From contig JBALVO010000070.1 of the NCBI GenBank assembly GCA_036961445.1, positions 1 to 18,363 on the forward strand: a DNA stretch of 18,363 nt, in the 5' to 3' direction. The notes below the pieces were generated by a model that ran no database searches, was not told the origin of the DNA, and saw only the letters and a program-made list of their open reading frames with translations. Shown here piece by piece: positions 1 to 7,721 of this stretch. Source of the DNA: JBALVO01 sp036961445 (GTDB taxonomy: Bacteria > Pseudomonadota > Gammaproteobacteria > Pseudomonadales > Halieaceae). A program made the position numbers and the translations under genes. The number at the start of each line of letters is the position of its first letter. Within the stretch, counting starts at the first letter, position 1.

Positions 1-544
1 TCAAGGCCTCTAGCACGCCGGCGTGAGCATACATACCGCAGGCTATATCACAGACGGAAACACCAACCCTGCCCGGCTGCTCCGGAGCACCGGTAATGGA
101 AGCCAGGCCGGTTTCACACTGCACCAGCAGATCATAGGCCTTCATTTCACGGTAGGGGCCCTCTTCACCGTAGCCGGAGATATCCACCGTAATAAGTCTG
201 GGGTTTGCTTGACGTAACTTTGCCGAATCAAAGCCACTGCGCGCAGCAGCGCCCGGCGCAAGATTCTGGATAAACACATCCGCATCGTGCAACATGCGCT
301 GCAGCAACTCATTGTCGCGCGGATCCTTAATGTCGAGACAAATCGATTCCTTGCCACGATTGAGCCAGACAAAATAGGCACTCTCACCATCGGCAACATG
401 ATCATAGCTACGGGCAAAGTCGCCCTCCGCGCGTTCAATTTTGATGACGCGCGCCCCTGCATCCGCCAGTCGCGAACTACAATAAGGCGCGGCAACCGCC
501 TGCTCCAGCGAAACCACCAGCAAGCCCTGCAACGCGGCACTCAT
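1..544 (-). CDS. Class III CoA-transferase, CaiB/BaiF family (3' part missing at window edge)
   Basis: Moves CoA from an acyl-CoA donor to a free carboxylic acid, activating the acid for oxidation in the cytoplasm. About 181 N-terminal residues are present of a family that usually has about 400; the rest lies beyond the left edge. Visible family features are the N-terminal Rossmann-like start (GLLVVSLEQAVAAPYCSSRL), the ADAGARVIKIE segment near residues 27-37, the FVWLNRGKESICLDIKD segment at 58-74 and a GRVGVSVCDIACGM segment where D166 matches the position of the aspartate that carries the covalent intermediate in formyl-CoA transferase. The ATG overlaps the stop of the acyl-CoA dehydrogenase by one base (TGATG), which suggests translational coupling. 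Family assignment is firm; the acid substrate is unknown. Confidence 0.9.
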   Translation of the reverse strand, partial: MSAALQGLLVVSLEQAVAAPYCSSRLADAGARVIKIERAEGDFARSYDHVADGESAYFVWLNRGKESICLDIKDPRDNELLQRMLHDADVFIQNLAPGAAARSGFDSAKLRQANPRLITVDISGYGEEGPYREMKAYDLLVQCETGLASITGAPEQPGRVGVSVCDIACGMYAHAGVLEAL

Positions 545-1701
545 CAGAAAGACCTCGGCAAGTCGAGCTCCTGGGTGGCGACAAAAGACAAAATCAGATT
601 AGTGGATATCGGGGCTACCTGGTACAGCCTGGTTTCGCGAAACTTGCGCTCTACGTCGTATTCAGTCGCGAAACCATAGCCGCCGTGGGTCTGGATACAG
701 GTATCAGCCGCCGCCCAGGCCGCCTCCGATGCGAGCAGCTTGGCCATGTTGGCCTCGGCTCCGGCAGGCTTGCCTGCGTCATACAAATCCGCAGCCTGCT
801 GCACCATCAACGCCGCCGCCTCGGTCTGGATATGCGCCCTGGCTATGGGAAACTGCACCCCCTGGTTTTGGCCGATGGGACGGTCAAATACCACTCGCTC
901 ACGGGCATAGCTGGTGGATTTCTGGGTAAACCAACGGGCGTCGCCGATGCACTCGGCAGCGATCAGAATCCGCTCGGCATTCATACCGTCAAGAATACAC
1001 CGGAAGCCCTTACCCTCTTCTCCGATGAGATTTGCAGTCGGAACCCTGAGGTTGTCGAAGAACAACTCGGTAGTGGCATGGTTCATCATAGTATCGACAG
1101 GATTGATGCTCAGACCGTTGCCCAGCGCTGTGCGCATGTCCACTAGCAGCACCGACATACCGTCGGTATGTTTGGCACACTGTTCCCGCGGCGTGGTTCT
1201 CACCAGCAAGACCATCAGGTCAGAATGTTCGGTACGGGAAATAAACACCTTCTGGCCATTGACCACGTAATCATCACCCTCGCGTACCGCAGTGGTACGG
1301 ATACGAGACGTATCGGTGCCACTGGTCGGCTCGGTAACGCCGAAAGCCTGCAGACGTAAAGAGCCGTCGGCAATGCGCGGGAGATACTCATTCTTTTGTT
1401 GCTCGTTGCCATGGCGCAACACTGTGCCCATGGTATACATCTGGGCATGACAGGCACCACCATTGCCACCGCTGCGCTGTATCTCCTCCAACACCGCACA
1501 GGCCGCACTTAATGGCAGACCGCTGCCACCATACTGCTCGGGAATCAGCACCGACAGGTAGCCCGCCGCCGTCAGGGCGCTTACAAACTCCGTAGGATAT
1601 TCGTTGTCTTTATCAAGAGTGCGCCAGTACGCTCCGGGATACTGCGCGCACAGGCGTGCTACTGCATCGCGAATTTCCGGATAGGTTTTTTCCACAGCCA
1701 C
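544..1701 (-). CDS. Acyl-CoA dehydrogenase, FAD-dependent
   Basis: Introduces an alpha,beta double bond into an acyl-CoA, passing electrons to FAD and then presumably to ETF. At 385 residues it is full length for the family. It carries the FAD/substrate signature FGVTEPTSGTD (120-130), the beta-domain stretch VNGQKVFISRTEHSD (147-161) and the C-terminal QTHGGYGFATEYDVERKFR block (337-355). The usual medium-chain catalytic glutamate position, five residues into the YQ-motif near 360, is proline (P364). A glutamate at E243 in NAERILIAAE sits where isovaleryl-CoA and long-chain acyl-CoA dehydrogenases keep their base, so activity is probably retained. The GTG start has GAGGA eight bases upstream. 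It is coupled to the CoA-transferase downstream, so the pair probably acts on one catabolic substrate. Confidence 0.93.
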   Translation of the reverse strand: MAVEKTYPEIRDAVARLCAQYPGAYWRTLDKDNEYPTEFVSALTAAGYLSVLIPEQYGGSGLPLSAACAVLEEIQRSGGNGGACHAQMYTMGTVLRHGNEQQKNEYLPRIADGSLRLQAFGVTEPTSGTDTSRIRTTAVREGDDYVVNGQKVFISRTEHSDLMVLLVRTTPREQCAKHTDGMSVLLVDMRTALGNGLSINPVDTMMNHATTELFFDNLRVPTANLIGEEGKGFRCILDGMNAERILIAAECIGDARWFTQKSTSYARERVVFDRPIGQNQGVQFPIARAHIQTEAAALMVQQAADLYDAGKPAGAEANMAKLLASEAAWAAADTCIQTHGGYGFATEYDVERKFRETRLYQVAPISTNLILSFVATQELDLPRSF

Positions 1702-1739
1702 GCTATTATTCCTCGGGGGGTTTACTTGCCAGGGACGGT

Positions 1740-1768
1740 ATTAAATTGCATACCCGGTGCACGGTAAA
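1740..1768 (-). promoter_or_regulatory. Candidate sigma-70 promoter for the acyl-CoA dehydrogenase/CoA-transferase pair
   Basis: On the minus strand a -35 like TTTACC (1768-1763) and a -10 like TTTAAT (1745-1740) are separated by 17 bases, about 40 bases upstream of the GTG start. The -10 matches consensus at five of six positions and the -35 at four of six. The spacer holds the palindrome GTGCAC. It lies in the 122-base gap after the SDR gene, so the pair may be transcribed separately from the SDR. Predicted by eye only. Confidence 0.4.
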
Positions 1769-1823
1769 GGTTAAAAAGACTCATCAACACGTAACAAATC
1801 CATCACGCAAATGAGCGCAGTCA

Positions 1824-2585
1824 CTACAGGAACCATGAACCACCGTCCACCATATGCGTCTGCCCGGTGACAAAAGCGCTGCTGTCAGACGCCAGATACA
1901 CGATTGTCCCGGTAAGATCCTCAGTTTGCAGATTGCGCTGAATCACCTGGCCTGACGCAATGACCTTCTTGGCCTTTTCCAGCTTTTCGCCAAAGAATTC
2001 CTCGGTACCTTCGGTCATAACAGCTGATGGCGCCACAGCGTTGACCCGGATGCGATCGCCACCCAGTTCGCGTGCCATTGCGCGACTCATACCAATGACG
2101 GCAGCCTTGGAAGCAACATAATCAAGACCGTAAGGCAGGCCATAAACCGCCGCCAATGAGGAGATGTTGATAATGGAACCGCCACCAGCGGCACGCATGG
2201 GTTCGACCACCGCCTTGCAGCACTGCCAGACACCCTTGACGTTGATATTCATCACCGCATCCCATTGCGCCTCGTCCAGCTGCTCGAAGCGGGCGCCCTT
2301 GAGTCCGCCATAGAGCGCTGCATTATTGACCAGAATATCGATCTTGCCAAAGGCATCCACCGCCCGAGCGGCCATCGCCGCACAACTGTCCATACTGGCG
2401 ATATCGGTCACAGCACTGTGCGCCTGGCCACCTTCAGCCACAATGGCGGCCACCGTCTCATCACAGGGGTTGATGTCACAGGCGAGCACCGCCGCCCCTT
2501 CCCTGGCAAGGGCCTGCGCATAGGCGCGACCCAGACCTCTAGCGGCTCCGGTAACAATGGCGACCTTGTCTTTTAGCTGTGGCAA
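1824..2585 (-). CDS. Short-chain dehydrogenase/reductase (SDR), classical type
   Basis: NAD(P)-dependent oxidoreductase acting on an alcohol or keto group, 253 residues, the standard length for classical SDRs. The cofactor motif TGAARGLG spans 12-19, NNAA 87-90, and the catalytic set is N114, S142 or S143, Y156 and K160 (YVASK). D37 at the end of the second beta strand favours NAD over NADP. The C-terminal TGQTHMVDGGSW block is typical. The start is TTG with GGAGAG about six bases upstream. It precedes the acyl-CoA dehydrogenase and CoA-transferase on the same strand, so a hydroxyacyl-CoA or related alcohol oxidation in that pathway is a reasonable guess, but the substrate is not visible in the sequence. 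Confidence 0.92.
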   Translation of the reverse strand: MPQLKDKVAIVTGAARGLGRAYAQALAREGAAVLACDINPCDETVAAIVAEGGQAHSAVTDIASMDSCAAMAARAVDAFGKIDILVNNAALYGGLKGARFEQLDEAQWDAVMNINVKGVWQCCKAVVEPMRAAGGGSIINISSLAAVYGLPYGLDYVASKAAVIGMSRAMARELGGDRIRVNAVAPSAVMTEGTEEFFGEKLEKAKKVIASGQVIQRNLQTEDLTGTIVYLASDSSAFVTGQTHMVDGGSWFL

Positions 2586-2652
2586 AATGAACTCTCCAAA
2601 CCTGTGGTATATAGCTCCACACTAACAAAAAAAGCGCGCAGAGAAACCCCCA

Positions 2653-2671
2653 CCGCGGAAGGCTTCCACGG
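2653..2671. repeat. 19-base near-perfect palindrome in divergent intergenic region
   Basis: CCGCGGAAGGCTTCCACGG has 9-base arms around a central G, with one mismatched pair. It lies between the divergent SDR and sulfhydrylase genes, about 70 bases upstream of the SDR start and 110 upstream of the sulfhydrylase. The symmetry suits a dimeric repressor operator or a small hairpin; no regulator gene is visible in the window. Confidence 0.45.
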
Positions 2672-2745
2672 CAACAACTTGCGGTGCCAGGCAGCACAAG
2701 AGGGTATAGAGCAATACCTGAAGACCAAACTGGGCCGGATCAGCT

Positions 2746-2766
2746 TATAATGCCAATCAAATTGAT
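2746..2766 (+). promoter_or_regulatory. Candidate -10 box with adjoining palindrome upstream of the sulfhydrylase gene
   Basis: A consensus TATAAT (2746-2751) lies about 30 bases upstream of the ATG at 2782, followed at once by an 11-base perfect palindrome ATCAAATTGAT (2756-2766). I find no convincing -35 at 16-18 bases from the -10, so the promoter could need an activator. The palindrome would cover the transcription start and could be an operator. An AGGAGC ribosome site precedes the start codon. Confidence 0.4.
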
Positions 2767-2781
2767 AATCAGGAGCACAGC

Positions 2782-4101
2782 ATGACGGGACCCAAATACG
2801 CCGGGCTGGACACCCTCGCCCTGCATGCCGGCGCACAGCCAGACCCGGCTACCGGCGCCAGGGCCACACCGATATACCAAACGGCGTCTTTCACCTTCCC
2901 CGATTCGGATTACGCCGCCTCGCTGTTTAATATGGAACGCCCAGGGCACGTTTACTCGCGCCTGAGCAACCCGACCAATGCGGTACTGGAAGAGCGGATC
3001 GCAGCATTGGAGGGCGGCGTTGGTGCCATAGCGACCGCCAGCGGACAGGCGGCCCTGCACCTGGCGATTGTCACCCTGATGGGTGCTGGTTCCCATATTG
3101 TGGCTGCCAGTGCGTTATACGGCGGAACACACAACCTGCTGGCCTATACCCTGCCACGTTTTGGCATTACCACGACGTTTGTAGACGCCCGTGATCCGGA
3201 AGCGTTTCGCACGGCAATTCAGGACAATACACGTTTGGTGTTTGCCGAGACCGTGGGTAATCCGGGGGGGGACGTGCTGGATGTTCCCGCAGTATCAGAG
3301 ATAGCCCACGCGGCCAATCTGCCGCTGATGGTGGATTCTACTTTTACTACGCCTTACCTGATGCAACCGCTGGAACTGGGCGCCGACCTCATCGTGCATT
3401 CCGCTACCAAATTTCTCAGTGGCCACGGCATTGTTATCGGTGGCCTGCTGGTAGACGGTGGCAAGTTTGACTGGGACGCCTCTGGAAAATTTCCGACACT
3501 AACCGAAGCCTATGACGGCTTCCACAACCTGGTATTTACCGAGGAGTTTGGCCCCGCTGCCTTTATCGTGCGCGCCAGGAAAGAGGGCCTGCGCGATTTT
3601 GGCGCCTGCATGAGTCCGACGACTGCCTTCCATATTCTGCAGGGTATCGAAACACTGGGCCTGCGCATGCAACGTCACGTGGACAACACCCGGGAAGTCG
3701 TAAAGTTTTTGCAGCAGCAGCAGGAAATAGTCGCGGCAGTCGCCTACCCGGAACTTGACGGACATCCGGATCAGCAGCTGGCCGCACGATTACTACCACG
3801 CGGCTGCGGTGCCGTATTCAGTTTCGATATCAATGGCGGACGCAACGCCGGCATAGCCTTTGTCGATGCCCTTCACCTCTTTTCCCATCTCGCTAATGTC
3901 GGGGATGCAAAATCACTGGTCATCCACCCGGCTAGCACTACGCATCACCGTATGGATAATGCTGCGCTGCGCGCAGCGGGGATATCCTCGGGCACCATAC
4001 GACTGTCCATCGGGCTGGAACAGGTCAGCGACCTGATCGCCGACCTGAAGCAGGGCCTGCGCGCTGCCCAAAAGGTCGCCACGCAGGAGGCGACAAAGTG
4101 A
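2782..4101 (+). CDS. metY: O-acetylhomoserine sulfhydrylase-type PLP enzyme (MetY/Met17 family)
   Basis: A Cys/Met-metabolism PLP enzyme that would replace the acyl group of O-acylhomoserine with sulfide or methanethiol, giving homocysteine or methionine. Its 439 residues match the MetY-type length (about 430) better than the 380-400 of cystathionine gamma-synthases. The PLP lysine is K210 in HSATKFLSGHG; other family marks are YSRLSNPT (58-65), the SGQAALHLA cofactor loop (87-95), VDSTFTTPYL (184-193, with D185 expected to pair with the PLP nitrogen) and the C-terminal SIGLE segment. The ATG has AGGAGC upstream. The last four bases overlap the start of the hydrolase gene (GTGA), so the two are probably translated together. 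MetY is the family name; a different thiol or acyl substrate is possible in this accessory setting. Confidence 0.85.
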   Translation: MTGPKYAGLDTLALHAGAQPDPATGARATPIYQTASFTFPDSDYAASLFNMERPGHVYSRLSNPTNAVLEERIAALEGGVGAIATASGQAALHLAIVTLMGAGSHIVAASALYGGTHNLLAYTLPRFGITTTFVDARDPEAFRTAIQDNTRLVFAETVGNPGGDVLDVPAVSEIAHAANLPLMVDSTFTTPYLMQPLELGADLIVHSATKFLSGHGIVIGGLLVDGGKFDWDASGKFPTLTEAYDGFHNLVFTEEFGPAAFIVRARKEGLRDFGACMSPTTAFHILQGIETLGLRMQRHVDNTREVVKFLQQQQEIVAAVAYPELDGHPDQQLAARLLPRGCGAVFSFDINGGRNAGIAFVDALHLFSHLANVGDAKSLVIHPASTTHHRMDNAALRAAGISSGTIRLSIGLEQVSDLIADLKQGLRAAQKVATQEATK

Positions 4102-4886
4102 AGATCGAAGTAGAAGGACACAGCGCCTATTGCTACACCAATAACCGGAATGTAGACCCCGCCAGGGATAGTATTGTGTTTATTCACGGCGCAGGTATGG
4201 ATCATACTGTGTGGACATTGATCTCTCGGCACTTCGCTCGACACGGACGTAATGTTATTGCCGTAGACCTGCCCGCACATGGCCGCTCAGCCGGCGCTCC
4301 CATAGAGTCCATTGCAGCCATGAGCGACTGGATAGTTGCTCTGCTGGATGTACTGCAATTACCCACAGTCGCCATTGCCGGACACAGCCTGGGCAGCCTG
4401 GTTGCTCTGGACTGCGCTGCGCGACACCCCGCCCGGGTGCGCACTATCGCGCTGCTAGGGACCACTGCGCCCATGCCAGTTGCGGATGCCATCCTGGACG
4501 CCGCCGCCGCAAATGACCACGCCGCCTTTGAAATGCTCACCGAATGGGGCTACGCCAAACAGCACCGGTATGGCGGCAACAGTAATCCAGGCATGTGGAT
4601 GATGGGCGGCACCCTGCGTCTGTATGAACGATTGCAACCTGGTGTATTACATGCAGATATGAATGCCTGTAACGAGTACCAGGCGGGGCTGGATAGAGCT
4701 GCCTCGGTGCAATGCCCGGTACTTGCGGTGCTGGGGGAAAACGATCGACTGACCCCGGTACGTGGCACCCAGGCTTTGATGGACGCCCTGCCCGCCCCCA
4801 AAATCAGAATCCTGCCGGGTGCCGGGCATACGCTGATGAAAGAGGCACCCAACGCGCTATTGGATGCACTCAGGGAAGTACTTTAA
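4098..4886 (+). CDS. Alpha/beta hydrolase-fold protein
   Basis: Serine hydrolase of 262 residues, a usual single-domain length, probably cytoplasmic since no signal peptide is seen. The oxyanion-hole segment is FIHGAGMDHTVW (28-39). The nucleophile elbow is GHSLGS with S97, the acid D216 lies in GENDRLTP and the base H244 in GAGHTL, so the triad is complete. The VDLPAHGRS block (56-64) is typical of the esterase and enol-lactonase-like group. It begins with GTG inside the last codons of the sulfhydrylase gene, a 4-base overlap that indicates an operon. It ends nine bases before the convergent permease gene, leaving no room for a conventional terminator. The ester, thioester or lactone it cleaves is not known. 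Confidence 0.9.
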   Translation: MKIEVEGHSAYCYTNNRNVDPARDSIVFIHGAGMDHTVWTLISRHFARHGRNVIAVDLPAHGRSAGAPIESIAAMSDWIVALLDVLQLPTVAIAGHSLGSLVALDCAARHPARVRTIALLGTTAPMPVADAILDAAAANDHAAFEMLTEWGYAKQHRYGGNSNPGMWMMGGTLRLYERLQPGVLHADMNACNEYQAGLDRAASVQCPVLAVLGENDRLTPVRGTQALMDALPAPKIRILPGAGHTLMKEAPNALLDALREVL

Positions 4887-4895
4887 CAGCTGGTG

Positions 4896-5888
4896 CTAGA
4901 TCTCAAAGTGACAACGCCGCAGGTAAACCGCTAGCCACAGAGCCAGCGCGGTAAACACCAGGCCCAGGGCCATATGGGGTAAATCCTGCAAACCGAGCCA
5001 GTAAAACCCCGACGAGCTACCATCACCGTAATGCGGCATATGCCGACTGATCACCGCGCCCAGGTATGCACTGCCCAGTATTATCTTTTCCAGGACCACC
5101 AGTCCTATCAGGGGCGCCGCTGCTGTCATAAAGGGTGAGCGCCGCGCCGCCGCCGAGGCCAGTAATAACCAGGCGTATGTCGGCGCTATCCACAGGCTCA
5201 TCAACAACCAACCCCCCAGCTGGCCCATCAGCAGTTTGGCAAAGTCCAGATTACCCAGAATCACCCCAAAGGGTTCCAGGTCCATGCGCCAGGCCAACAG
5301 CATGGCCAGTAAAAGACACACCACCTGGGACAACAGCGATGCTGCAAAAAACAACGCCGGCACTACCAACAAGGCCACACTGAACTTGGCCAGCACCTCC
5401 TGCCACTCAGATACCGGCATGGACTTCCAGAACAGGATACTGTTGTCCCGTCGATCACTGTACAAGGTCGCCAACAGGTAATTGGCAACGACCAGGATCA
5501 GCACCAGCAGAAATAAGGTGTGCACGCCATCCAGCAAAGGGTTGAGACCGCCGGAGCCTGACCCGGCTGAGGCTGCCGTCGTGGGAATTGATGAGTTCTT
5601 GCTAACACTACCCTGGGGAGCCAGCGGCCCCAGTTCACGCTCCACGCGATATTCAAACGTCGGCTCCCCCTCCGCTTCATCGATATGAATACTGATGTTG
5701 CCAGGGGTGCCAGACTCAGACTGCTGGATAAGCTCCGCCACTGACTGACCCATTACACTGAAACGGTTGGACAGCAACACGCCTAGTAACACGACCATTG
5801 ACAGGCCCGCGGCCACCAGTAATGGCGTCCACAACAGTGACGTACGATATTCCTGCAACTCTCGTTGCACCAGGGTTTTGAAGCTCAT
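4896..5888 (-). CDS. ABC-2 type transporter permease-like membrane protein
   Basis: A 330-residue membrane protein resembling ABC-2 permeases. There is one hydrophobic helix near 20-40, then an extracytoplasmic loop of about 80 residues rich in Gly/Ser (SAGSGSGG), then five or six helices between about 122 and 325. The YSDRRDNSILFWKSMPVS segment after the second helix is characteristic of ABC-2 exporter permeases, as in Na+- or drug-efflux types. The ATG overlaps the globin stop by one base (TGATG); an in-frame TTG one codon earlier is less likely. No ATP-binding subunit is adjacent: the gene is last in its run and meets a convergent gene. It may use an ATPase encoded elsewhere. The cargo is unknown. 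Confidence 0.78.
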   Translation of the reverse strand: MSFKTLVQRELQEYRTSLLWTPLLVAAGLSMVVLLGVLLSNRFSVMGQSVAELIQQSESGTPGNISIHIDEAEGEPTFEYRVERELGPLAPQGSVSKNSSIPTTAASAGSGSGGLNPLLDGVHTLFLLVLILVVANYLLATLYSDRRDNSILFWKSMPVSEWQEVLAKFSVALLVVPALFFAASLLSQVVCLLLAMLLAWRMDLEPFGVILGNLDFAKLLMGQLGGWLLMSLWIAPTYAWLLLASAAARRSPFMTAAAPLIGLVVLEKIILGSAYLGAVISRHMPHYGDGSSSGFYWLGLQDLPHMALGLVFTALALWLAVYLRRCHFEI

Positions 5889-6295
5889 CAACAGGGACTC
5901 TCACTGGAAAACGGAGGCAGGCTCTTCTGCATGTTTGCGGCAATGGTCGCAGCGACCTGTTTCGCCCGCTCGGCGCGCTCACCCGAATAACCGGCATCTA
6001 CCGTGGCAATGAAAAACTCCAGCCACCGGCGAAAGTCCTCTGCGTGCAGTGATCGCTTGGTATGTAGTTGCCGATGAATGTTCATGGTATGTCGCTGATA
6101 GCCTTTCTCTGCCAGCAATAATTTGCACCAGTAGTCCTTGATATGGGGTAAGTGTACCGCCAGGTCAATCTGCGCAACATCAACAAAAATAGGCGCTAAC
6201 TGCTCATCTGCCAGCAGACGCTGGTAGAAGCAATCCACAAAGCATTCGATGTTCTCTCTGCAATCCAGGTCTGGCTTGTGCTGGCCAGTGTGCAT
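5888..6295 (-). CDS. Group III truncated hemoglobin
   Basis: Small heme protein of 135 residues with the group III truncated globin pattern of Campylobacter Ctb. FYQRLLADEQLAPIF (23-37) holds the B10 tyrosine Y24. H48 matches the distal E7 histidine, the YWCKLLL segment (55-61) matches the FW..LL segment, H74 matches the proximal F8 heme ligand and W91 matches the conserved G8 tryptophan. These assignments come from alignment by eye with Ctb. Members bind O2 or NO and are linked to nitrosative stress or oxygen handling; the exact role here is not shown. It starts four bases after the der stop, with an AAGAAG purine stretch from the der tail as ribosome site, and its stop overlaps the permease start. 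No signal peptide is seen, so it is cytoplasmic. Confidence 0.87.
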   Translation of the reverse strand: MHTGQHKPDLDCRENIECFVDCFYQRLLADEQLAPIFVDVAQIDLAVHLPHIKDYWCKLLLAEKGYQRHTMNIHRQLHTKRSLHAEDFRRWLEFFIATVDAGYSGERAERAKQVAATIAANMQKSLPPFSSESPC

Positions 6296-6299
6296 GCGG

Positions 6300-7721
6300 C
6301 TACTTCTTCTTAGTCTTGTTATTCTTGTCGTTTTTTTTCGAATGGGTGCCCAATCGTCGCTTTCGCTGTATCTGGCGCTCGGTCATGTTATTGCGTTTTT
6401 CTGTAAAAGGGTTTTCGCTGGTACGAAACTCAATACCCACCGGTGTTCCCACTAATTGCAGTTCGCGTCGATAAACCTTCTCCAGATAGCGCTGATAACT
6501 ATTCGGAACATTAGCGGTCTGATTTCCGTGAATAATGATAAGTGGTGGATTCTGGCCACCAGCATGAGCGTAGCGCATTTTGATACGCCGGCCATTGATC
6601 ATTGGCGGCGGATGGTCAAACACGGCGCCTTCGAGTATGCGAGTGAGTGCATTGGTGTTGAGCTTGCGCGTAGCCGATTGATAAGCGGCATTAACTGATT
6701 TGTATAAATGCCCAACGCCAGTCCCGTGCAATGCCGATATAAAGTGTGTATCGGCATAGTCGGCAAACTGCAGACGGCGCCGCAGCTCGGATTTCATCCA
6801 GTCACGCTTGTCCGACTCAATGCCGTCCCATTTGTTGACGGCCAATACCAGACCGCGTCCTGCATCGATGCAGTGCCCCAACAAATGCATATCCTGATCT
6901 ACCAGGCCCTCTTGTGCATCCATCACCAGGACCACAACATGGGCATCATCGATCGCCTTCAGCGTTTTCACAATGGAGAACTTCTCCACTGTTTGCCTGA
7001 CATTCTTGCGCCGCCGCACGCCGGCGGTATCTATCAATGTGTATTTCTGTTCGTCGCGCTCATAGTCGATATAAATACTGTCGCGGGTGGTGCCAGGCTC
7101 GTCATAAACTACCACCCTCTCCTCACCCAGCAGGCGATTTACCAATGTAGATTTCCCCACATTGGGACGCCCGACGATCGCCACACGAATACTGTCCGGA
7201 TAACGTTCTCGATGCAGTTCTTCCTCTAACTCGGGAAATTCCGCCAGAACATCATCAATCATACTGCGCACACCACGCCCATGACTGGCCGCGATACCGT
7301 GCAAAGTCTCCACCCCCAATGTGTAAAAATCGCTGGTAGCAACATCCTCATTGAGACCATCGATCTTGTTCACCACCAGGTGAAAGGACTTATTGCGCTG
7401 GCGCAGATGTTTGGCCAGTGCCTGGTCAGTGGGGTTTAAACCATCGCGGGCATCAACGATGAACAGAACGACATCTGCCTCTTCAATAGCGGTCAATGAC
7501 TGACCAGCCATCTGTGAATCGATGCCATCCTCATCGCCACTGATACCACCGGTATCAATCACCACGAATGGCCGGCTGCCTATTTTAGACTGGCCGTATT
7601 TACGATCCCGGGTCAGTCCCGGGAGGTTCGCTACCAGTGCATCGCGACTGCGTGTCAGTTGGTTAAAGAGCGTGGACTTACCAACGTTGGGGCGCCCCAC
7701 CAGGGCGATAACAGGAATCAT
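6300..7721 (-). CDS. der: Ribosome-associated GTPase Der (EngA)
   Basis: Essential GTPase with two G domains in tandem, needed to assemble the 50S ribosomal subunit. The first domain has the P-loop GRPNVGKS (9-16), DTGG (56-59) and NKID (118-121); the second has GRPNVGKS (184-191), DTAG (231-234) and NKWD (296-299). A KH-like domain follows from about 355 to 440. At 473 residues it is slightly shorter than E. coli Der (490). It ends in a strongly basic Lys/Asn tail (about 452-473), which may help rRNA binding. The ATG shares one base with the bamB stop (TAATG). The bamB-der order is widely conserved in gammaproteobacteria. Confidence 0.98.
   Translation of the reverse strand: MIPVIALVGRPNVGKSTLFNQLTRSRDALVANLPGLTRDRKYGQSKIGSRPFVVIDTGGISGDEDGIDSQMAGQSLTAIEEADVVLFIVDARDGLNPTDQALAKHLRQRNKSFHLVVNKIDGLNEDVATSDFYTLGVETLHGIAASHGRGVRSMIDDVLAEFPELEEELHRERYPDSIRVAIVGRPNVGKSTLVNRLLGEERVVVYDEPGTTRDSIYIDYERDEQKYTLIDTAGVRRRKNVRQTVEKFSIVKTLKAIDDAHVVVLVMDAQEGLVDQDMHLLGHCIDAGRGLVLAVNKWDGIESDKRDWMKSELRRRLQFADYADTHFISALHGTGVGHLYKSVNAAYQSATRKLNTNALTRILEGAVFDHPPPMINGRRIKMRYAHAGGQNPPLIIIHGNQTANVPNSYQRYLEKVYRRELQLVGTPVGIEFRTSENPFTEKRNNMTERQIQRKRRLGTHSKKNDKNNKTKKK

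Noticed and set aside
142..540. Minus-strand open frame of 132 codons
   Set aside because: It overlaps the CoA-transferase in another frame; its translation is Arg/Cys/Trp-rich and unlike any protein, while the CoA-transferase frame has clear family motifs.
4884..4900. Bidirectional terminator between hydrolase and permease
   Set aside because: Only nine bases separate the two stops and I see no hairpin with a T-run; any terminator would have to lie within the coding ends.
6456..7229. Plus-strand open frames of 80 and 173 codons
   Set aside because: Both are antisense to der, whose two GTPase domains are unambiguous.
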